Shown here in pieces: positions 56,785 through 64,000 of a stretch of 64,000 bases of DNA. Made by a program: the position numbers and the translations under genes. Every line of letters starts with the position of its first letter. Position 1 is the first letter of the stretch. Below the pieces are notes generated by a model. It worked only from the letters and a program-made list of their open reading frames with translations, was not told the origin of the DNA and did not search any database. Source of the DNA: Microstegium vimineum (Eukaryota > Streptophyta > Magnoliopsida > Poales > Poaceae); NCBI GenBank assembly GCA_022036555.1, contig CM039133.1, forward strand, positions 1,057,184 to 1,121,183, read 5' to 3'.

Positions 56785-58313
56785 TTCAATGCGGAAGGAT
56801 ATCAGAGATTATGGTCTGCCACATGTTTGCGATGTGGGTGGAAGCTCCAATGACATGATGAAAGAGGTTAGAGAGGAACAAAATGTCTCTATTGAACAAG
56901 AACACTTCGATATTTATGAATTTCTTAACAAGGAGCAGCGTAAAGTATTTGATGAAATCATTCATCATGTATTTGATAACAAAAGCCAAGTGTTTTCGTA
57001 GATGGTCCTAGAGGCACAGGCAAAACATTCCTATACAAGGCCCTCCTTGCTAGAGTTCGGTCAGAAGGATTAATAGCCATTGCAACAGCTACATCGGGTA
57101 TAGCACCATCAATTTTATCTGGAGGACGCACTGCACATTCAAGATTTAAAATCCCAATTAAAATTGGGGACAACAGCATGTGCAGCTTTACGAAGCAAAG
57201 TGGGACTGCAGAGTTGCTTCGTAAAGCATCTTTGATTATTTGGGATGAAGTTGTCATGACTAAGCGCCAGTGTGTCCAGACACTTGATAGATTCCTACAA
57301 GATATTTATGGATTGTGCTTTGCCATTTGGAGGAAAGGTCATGATATTTGGTGGAGACTTTAGACAGGTTCTTCCTGTGGTGACACGTGGGACAAGAGCA
57401 CAGGTAACTACTGCTACAATGCAAAGATCCTATTTGTGGGATAAAATAAGAAAGATAAGATTGTCACGCAACATGAGGGCACAATCTGACCCTTGGATTT
57501 CAGAATACCTGCTACGAATTGGAAATGGAACCGAGGAAACAATTGGAGGTGATTATGTTCGACTCCCCGATGACATTGTGATCGGTGACACGGAGGTGGC
57601 AGTCAATAAACTCATTCAAGATGTTTTCCCATCACTTGAAGAACATGCAACATCAACCGCCTATATGAGCTCCCGTGCCATTCTATCGACCAAAAATGAA
57701 CATGTTGATAGGCTAAATGCAATGATGATTGAAAATTTTCCAGGAGAGGAAAATGTTTACCACAGCTTCAAGACAGTTGTTGACGATACTCAGAATCACT
57801 TCCCTATTGACTTTTTGAACTCGATAACTCCAAATGGCCTCCCCCCCCCCCCCCCCCCCGCACGAGCTGAAGCTAAAAATCAACTATCATGCGATTCTTC
57901 TTCTCAATCTTGATCCTAACAATGGATTATGCAAATGGAACAAGGCTTATGGTTAGAGCATTGCAAGACAATGCAATTGATGCCAAGATCGTTGGTGGAC
58001 ATCATATGCAAAAAAGGGTTTTCATACCAAGGCTTCCGTTATCTCCCTCGGATGATATTTCCCTTCCTTTCAAATTCAAAAGAAAAGAATTTCCAGTAAT
58101 ACTAAGTTTTGCCATGACCATAAATAAATTGCAGGGACAAACCATACCGAAAGTTGGGATTTATCTTCCAGAACCTGTATTCTCACATGGGCAACTTTAT
58201 GTTGGTTTATCAAGGGGGTATCAAGATCAACAACAAGAATTTTAGCTAAACCAAAAGAAGAATTGGATCCTACAGGAAAGAGCACAAAAAATATTGTTTA
58301 TAAAGACTGGTGA
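56777..58313 (+). pseudogene. Helitron PIF1-like helicase, C-terminal part, frameshifted
   Basis: Plus strand, pieced from four frames. SMRKDIRDYGLPHVCDV and NKEQRKVFDEI come first, then Walker A GPRGTGKTF (57006-57032). Next are IIWDEV (Walker B, about 57235), GGDFRQVLPVV, SRNMRAQ and ISEYLLRIGNG. After a C19 tract the motifs GTRLMV, LSFAMTINKLQGQT and HGQLYVGLSRG follow. It ends YKDW at TGA 58311-58313. Frame breaks lie at about 56995, 57310 and the poly-C at 57841-57859. In a live Helitron the helicase unwinds DNA during rolling-circle transposition. Confidence 0.85.
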
Positions 58314-58838
58314 TTAGTGGTGAGTATAATATATATTGCTGGGCAAGTGCTTGATATTTTTATTTTTGGGCATGTTGTTATTTTTTTTATTTTTAGAAAA
58401 TTAATAACTTAACTTATTATCTACCATGCACAGCCATCAGCTTCACTGAGGATGAGATTCTTTAAGGACATTTCGAATGAATGTTTTCACAGCTTCCCTA
58501 AAGACCTCCAATACATGGTTCAAGACCTAGACATATTATAATTAGATGATTAATATGTGAAATAACTTTATTATGCAATAGTGTTTCCTGGATTGTATAA
58601 ATACAATTCTGGGAAAGTTCAACTATGAAAAAAATATCATTGTTTTATCGTTTCATGTGCATCTCTAAAAAACCGTGGTGTCATGTTGTGTTTAGCCGTT
58701 TTGTTGTGTGAGAAAAAACTCTACCCTACCCTGACTGATAAGCGGACTTGATAAGCCAAGCGAAGAAAGCGTAATTTGATTATTTTCATGTGCTTTCCCT
58801 AAAATAAAGCCGTAGCGTTAGCACAGACACTATACTAG
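56785..58838 (+). mobile_element. 5'-truncated Helitron
   Basis: The right end GCGTTAGCAC...ACTATACTAG, followed by T, is a standard Helitron 3' terminus (CTRR, insertion before T). Coding is the helicase half of RepHel only; the Rep endonuclease and a TC 5' end are absent. Perfect 28-bp direct repeats flank the segment exactly at both edges, which is not a feature of normal Helitron insertion. Confidence 0.75.
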
Positions 58839-58866
58839 TTTAACTAGTAGACTGAATTATGGTTCA
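58839..58866 (+). repeat. 28-bp direct repeat, right copy
   Basis: Begins directly after the Helitron CTAG end. Identical to 56757-56784. Confidence 0.9.
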
Positions 58867-59625
58867 TAAAAATATATTTCATTAAAAAATATATAAAAAT
58901 GTTTGATGTTTTTTTCTCGAGAAACAACGACTTAAATACAACATGTTTTACTTTGCTGCACTAATTAGGATTATACAACTAAAAATACATATGCTAGCAC
59001 ATAAGCAAGCAAAGAAATGGAGGTGCTTCTTATGCGAAGTTATTTAGTTGTTTAGGTGCGTGTGCTCCTTAACTTTTAGAATCCCGAATTATGTTTCACG
59101 GATCTTCCCATCAGGTTTATGGATTATAGATTGAATGGATTTAAAAATGTTGAGTAAATGAGTTGTTTTATAATTTTGATATAACATATATGTTGAACAC
59201 GTTGTACCAAAATATTGAAGTAGGTATGAATTTGTTTTTTTTTTAAAAAAAATCAGTTTCTATTCTTACTATCCAAACAACCCCTTATATATTTACCAAT
59301 TTTACTGTTAATTACATAAAAAATACAAAAAAAATAATATATTTTGTTTTCTGGTGCTGGTCTCACCAATTTAGTAGGCACCAATTTGGATGTACTGTAG
59401 ATATCTACAAGAATACTATGAGAAGCCATGATGGTACGCAATGGGTGATGCAAGTTATAATAATTTTGGGTCATTGTATCGACCAAAAACTCGCTCAAAC
59501 GAATTAGTGTGATAGTCAAGTAATTTAATTCGAGGGGAGAGATGAACTGAAATGACATTTAACCATTATATAATATATAGTTAGTTAGCTGACTAAAAAA
59601 TACTATTAAGTGCCCACGTGCATAA
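58867..59625. other. Intergenic
   Basis: AT-rich, nothing recognised. Confidence 0.5.
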
Positions 59626-59627
59626 TA

Positions 59628-59855
59628 CTCTGTCTCATAAAAAGAGATTTACGTGATTCGAGCTGATCAATTTTTTTTAAAAAGTTTTGACCGGGTTCAT
59701 ATAGAAAAATATCAACAACATTTATGTTTCTAAACAAATCTATAATAAAAATATATTCAATAATCTATCTAATTATACTAATTATATATTATATTTTTTA
59801 AGTTAAAAATATTTGACTTAGAAAAATAAGAACGATGCCTGTGGAACGGAGGGAC
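59628..59855. mobile_element. Stowaway MITE, TA duplication
   Basis: Left end CTCTGTCTCATAAAAAGAG; right end in reverse GTCCCTCCGTTCCACAGG. TA on both sides (59626-59627, 59856-59857). Non-coding and AT-rich. Confidence 0.75.
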
Positions 59856-59857
59856 TA

Positions 59858-61627
59858 AGTTTGACTATCAAAACATGGGAGTGCACCAAAAATGTACGTT
59901 CTTCCTTCCATGCTGAGTAAGTGGAGTTCAGGTAACCACAATTTTTTTTTTGGCCCCCACCTTTTGTTATATGCATATAACATTAATTCAAAACCAACAC
60001 CACTTAAATTTTCACGACCCCATGTTTAGAATGCATGGTTGATGTTGCTTAAACTACACCACAGCTTAATTATTACTAGAATAAGCGACGATCTATCAGA
60101 GTCTTGTCTGATCTGCTATCTGCACTTAAAACAAAAGTTAAATGTTGAATCATCATCCCAAACAATAAGGACTACTAATAATCATTGCAACTGTTTTGGG
60201 CGCTCACAAAACCACAGATTTAACAACCACCGTCCGATGGATCGATCGATTATTACCTGACAAATGAATGACGATATGATGAAAGATCACTGTGTGTGCT
60301 GTGCATGCAGATGGATGGAGCATGGTCCTCCACGACACGAGGGACCAACCAACTACTGACAGTTCAGTGGTTTTTGTTTTGCCCTTGTGTGCTGTGACGA
60401 CTGTGATTCATTATCTCAGCTCAGCAGTCAGAGCACCAACGACAGCGTGTGTCCTTGCACGTCCTCCCCGGCCATCTTTTGTGGACATGCTACTGTTTCT
60501 TAATTTCCGATTATATGCAATACGATGATACGCTAAACAAACAAGTTTAAAAGTAAACATATTCCTCAATTAGCAACTTGAGATTTTAAGTATCCCTTTT
60601 AATACATACATGCGCATGGGAAATTTCAATTGTTTGTTTGGGAAAAGAGAGAATAGTACCAACCAGTGATGAACTAACAGTCTAAGATCAATTTCACTGA
60701 GGGTTTCATGTCTCGATTTTTCAACACTCACGTGAAACTCATTTTATTCCATGAAATTTTTATCATCTCTCTTCTAAAATACTAAATCATGTTAGTTTAA
60801 TATATGCTAATGAGGCAATCATGAAACCCCATTAAAACTGGTCTAATAAGGCAAGTCTCAGTTTTTTTGTGTGTGTGAAAAGCAAGTCTCAGTTTCTAAT
60901 AAGACTCCCATATATACATCCGAAAATAATATAGATGAATTTTATCACTATAAAACTTAAGTTACCTCTCTATTTATTTATACTTATCTCATATAAGTGC
61001 ATAAAACTCTATAAATCCCTCCACTAGCCTAACCAGTTTTTGTTGTTGTAGCAGTAGTAGGTGATCAAACTGACCATGAGGGCGTTAACTAGAACCGTTG
61101 GGAAAACATGCTGGTTGCTGTGCTTGTCCACGGCCTTGTGCTAATACTGACGTGACATGCCGTTGGAGCACCAGCTAGGCATCATAGGGAAGCATAGCGC
61201 CAGCTCTGCCACAGAAGATCCCAGCTCCTTGAGCGGCCCGACGGGATTTAATGCGGCTGTCGGCTACCTGCTCGCTGACATAATAGTGGCATGCTATGCT
61301 CCAAGATCTATCCTTTGATCCTTTCCTTCATGAAACCATGTGAAAATCTACCCGGTAACAAAACAAAAATGTAGTATTATTGTATACATAGTAGCAAACC
61401 ATGTATAAATTCTCAACAAAAAAAAAGCAAACCATGGATAAGAAATGGTAAAAAGACACTCCCTCGTTCCTCAATCCTAGATATAAGATACATTAATAGA
61501 TTCTATGCAAGATATTGATTTGTGGTATCTAAGAAAAAAAATTAGTCACTCTGACGTAGGTCAGTTAATACGTGCGTGTTAAGTGTCTCTGTTGTACTCC
61601 AATTAGAAAAAAAAATCACATGCAAAA
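59858..61627. other. Intergenic
   Basis: No gene supportable. 60290-60530 has somewhat higher GC but no recognisable product. Confidence 0.45.
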
Positions 61628-61629
61628 TA

Positions 61630-61878
61630 CTTCCTCGTCCCATCTCTAAATAGAAGTCATTTTCACTTCCAAAAATTCAAACTTTCTTACTTTAACCAAT
61701 TATATATAAAAAATATAATTATTTATAATATATAATTAGTACAATTATATATCATTCAATATACTTTAATAATAAAATTATTTAAATATTACACGTATTT
61801 TTTATAAATATATAGTCAAAGTTGATTTTTTTAACCCGTACGTATCTCATCCATAGCGACTTTCTTCCCGGAACGGAG
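61630..61878. mobile_element. Stowaway MITE, TA duplication
   Basis: Left end CTTCCTCGTCCCATCTC; right end in reverse CTCCGTTCCGGGAAG, flanked by TA (61628-61629, 61879-61880). The interior is extremely AT-rich. Confidence 0.7.
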
Positions 61879-62041
61879 TAGTTTATATCATAAAATATAT
61901 TATATTTTCAGAATGTACTTATTTAGTGTTATGATATAGTTATTTTTTTACTTATAAACATAGTAAAAATTAAGATACTCTATTCTCGGAGACCAAGAAT
62001 AAATTTATTTTGAAACAAAGAAAATATAAATAAAAAAAAGG

Positions 62042-62686
62042 AAAAAGTCTAAATAACCCCCTGGACTATGGACCCTGGAACACATAACCCCCAACCTATG
62101 AAACGATCTAATTTACCCCCCTGAACTATCCAAAACCGTCTATTTTACCTCCTGGGCGGTTTTCGACGGCGGTTTGTTACAGTAAAACCACTTTTGTATT
62201 TTTTATTTATTTCCGCCGAGTGTTTGAAAAATTATAGTAAATCATAGAAAAAGCATAAAATGAAAAAATCTAACTTTGTTGGACTCCACATGATTATAGC
62301 TACACAATGAACATATAATATGGTATGCTTTAGTATAAAGTTTTTATTGTAGATTTACATTGAACAAATCTAATTTTTTTACAGTAAAAACTTTGTACTT
62401 ACATATCATATTATATATTCACTGTGTAGATCTAATCACGTGGAGTCCAACGAAATTGAAATTTTCATTTTATGCTTTTTCTATGATTTACTATGATTTT
62501 TCAAACAATCAGCGGAAATAAATAAAAAATACAAAAGTGGTTTTACTGTAGCAAACCGTCGTCGAAAACCGTTCATGGGGTAAAATAGACGGTTTTGGAT
62601 AGTTTAGGGGGTAAATTATACCGTTTCATAGATTGGGGGTTATGTGTTTTAAGGTCCATAGTTCGTGGGGTTATTTAGACTTTTTT
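62042..62686. mobile_element. Long foldback MITE, about 640 bp
   Basis: The left arm starts AAAAAGTCTAAATAACCCCC and the right arm, in reverse, AAAAAAGTCTAAATAACCCC. The arms pair with interruptions along nearly the whole length, including blocks such as 'aaccacttttgtatttttt' and 'gactccac'. No coding and no clear TSD in the A-rich flanks, so the superfamily is open. Confidence 0.75.
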
Positions 62687-63222
62687 CAAAAAAAAAAAAA
62701 CATGTACGGCGAGGCATATAAGGTGACAACACAAACTTTTATCATGGGAGGTGGCGACTTTTCTATATACTTGCCGGGCCCACAATGTCAGCCTCAACGC
62801 TGTGACCTAGACAGGCTTTCCCATGTCTCAGACTGACCACAGCGGCTGCTGCTGCTGTGTCAAACGGGACTGTAGTGGTGAAATGAAATGAATGAAATCA
62901 GGGCAGAGTAGAGCAGAGTGGCTCCACTGCTCGTGTTTCAAGGGAAACCATAATGGCGCCTTTGAACGGCAGCCACTCCACTCTCGAGTCAGGTCTGGAC
63001 ATAGATTTGCTCAGCACCTTTTCTAATCTTCTTTTCTCGAGGACACTGTCCTAAACACACGCACACACTTTCATTTTTTTTTTTTTGAAAAAAAAGGTTG
63101 ACACACAATTTCGTTGCATTGTTCGAAGTAGTAGTAACAGTTAAGAAGTGTTTCTAGCGTACAAATCTCTAGGGACCATTTGTTTTGGTTTATGTAGCCA
63201 AAAAAAAAATCTCAGTTATTAC
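62687..63222. other. Intergenic
   Basis: No gene recognised. Confidence 0.5.
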
Positions 63223-63225
63223 TTA

Positions 63226-63463
63226 GGCCCCATTTAGTTGAAGCCAAAAACTAAAATTTTTTACATAGTACCCGTCACATCAAATCTTGCGGCACATACA
63301 TGGAGTACTAAATGTAGACGAAAAAAAAAACTAATTGCACAGTTAGCCGAGAAATCGTGAGACGAATCTTTTAAGCCTAATTAGTCCATAATTAAACATT
63401 TTTTACCAAATAAAAACGAAAGTGCTACAGTAGCCAAAAGCCAAAAATTTTTCAACCAAACGG
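63226..63463. mobile_element. Grass MITE of the 'ggcccc-tttagtt' type
   Basis: The left end GGCCCCATTTAGTTGAAGCC and the right-end complement CCGTTTGGTTGAAAAATTTTTG are similar inverted repeats. The inner 'gagacgaatcttttaagcctaattagtccat' segment (63359-63389) is typical of a very common grass MITE family. TTA lies on the left, but the right TSD is unclear. Confidence 0.6.
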
Positions 63464-63469
63464 TACAGC

Positions 63470-64000
63470 ATCAGTGCACCATTTCACCTCAGGGGAAAAA
63501 AAAGAGATCCATCTGAGATCTGAGATAATGCACGCATTATGAGACTATGAGAGGCCAATGGCCAACAGTAAAGTGAATCACCTTTGCCACCATGTCTGTT
63601 GGCTGTTGCAGCTGCCTACCTGCAACAGTGAATCACTATCACACAAAACAAACACCTGCAAAAACTTTTCACGCCGCCGCAGGCCCCGTAGGGAGGCTTT
63701 TCTTTCTTCCCCTCGTCACAATCAGAGAGTCACAGGCAGGCCGTTCAAAGCTCAGAGGTCTGGGAGAAGTCAATGTCACTGGACGACCCACCCACGCTCC
63801 TCAGCTACAGTACTGCGCCGCTCATCACACTCCTCTCACACTCACACTCACTGCTAGTGCACATCACATTCACACCCGCCGGAGGCTGGAGCTGCTCGCC
63901 TGCCTGCTCCTCTTCTTCCTGCTCATCTTTCTACTTGCTCTGATCCTACAATTGAGTAGTAGTACTTGTTAATTAACGGTTAGTATTTTTCTTGTGCTTA
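63470..64000 (+). other. Possible 5' leader of a gene beyond the window
   Basis: 63660-63960 is rich in C and T ('ctctcacactcacactcac', CTT/CTC runs) like a grass 5' UTR. An open frame ends at 63972 with a hydrophobic stretch (LLACLLLFFLLIFLLALIL), but CT-rich DNA gives such translations by chance. No start can be chosen. Confidence 0.3.

Noticed and set aside
63592..63972. 126-codon frame with a hydrophobic C-terminus
   Set aside because: CT-rich leader sequence translates to Leu/Phe by chance; no start context or homologous domain.

Overview
The window is nuclear DNA from a grass, most likely a panicoid/andropogonoid (sorghum-, sugarcane- or maize-like) genome. The clues are Stowaway and Tourist MITEs, CACTA elements with the grass-type 'tttagtcccggtt' subterminal repeats, a Sirevirus with its env-like third gene, a Tat-lineage Ty3/gypsy element, GC-rich intron-poor glutaredoxin genes and one multi-exon gene with GT-AG introns. 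There are no bacterial-style operons. Nearly all of the sequence is transposable-element debris around a few host genes.

Layout: (1) 1-3163 is homopolymer-ridden sequence of doubtful quality, including a C54 run and a garbled relative of 17095-17390. (2) 3164-7907 is a complete but dead hAT transposon; a foldback derivative of the same family lies at 52942-53469 with a perfect 8-bp TSD. (3) 9.1-10.6 kb holds exon-like debris and a TATA-driven, frameshifted gene for a small secreted cysteine-rich protein. (4) 10677-16036 is a small CACTA element (TSD GGC) interrupted by a larger CACTA (11251-15986) carrying, on the minus strand, GRF zinc-finger, TNP2-transposase and Ulp1-protease-like genes. 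(5) 18312-21477 is the one clearly intact host gene, a 10-exon class-3 lipase of 354 aa. (6) 23860-24189 is an intact CC-type glutaredoxin (ROXY-like) with a strongly altered active-site loop. (7) 26795-49836 is a Tat-lineage gypsy element on the minus strand (TSD GCACG). Its left LTR was later split by a 13.8-kb Sirevirus (27812-41604, TSD GTTTG) with gag, pol and env-like genes. The gypsy element also carries a spliced antisense gene with its own TATA box (42310-43197). (8) 50176-51269 is a probable Pack-MULE carrying a MYB C-terminal fragment. (9) 52.0-52.45 kb is a 5'-truncated second glutaredoxin behind a tandem G-box promoter. (10) 53.9-64 kb contains a LINE 3' end, Stowaway MITEs, a 5'-truncated Helitron helicase bounded by 28-bp direct repeats, a 640-bp foldback MITE and, at the right edge, a possible 5' UTR.

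The two glutaredoxins were probably neighbouring tandem duplicates that the retrotransposon nest pushed about 28 kb apart. The mobile genes are mostly pseudogenes, and several premature stops are consistent with CAG-to-TAG or CGA-to-TGA changes, the pattern expected from deamination of methylated cytosine in silenced elements. Coordinates of exons and termini were read by eye from splice consensus, reading frame and TIR/TSD structure. No database search was possible.
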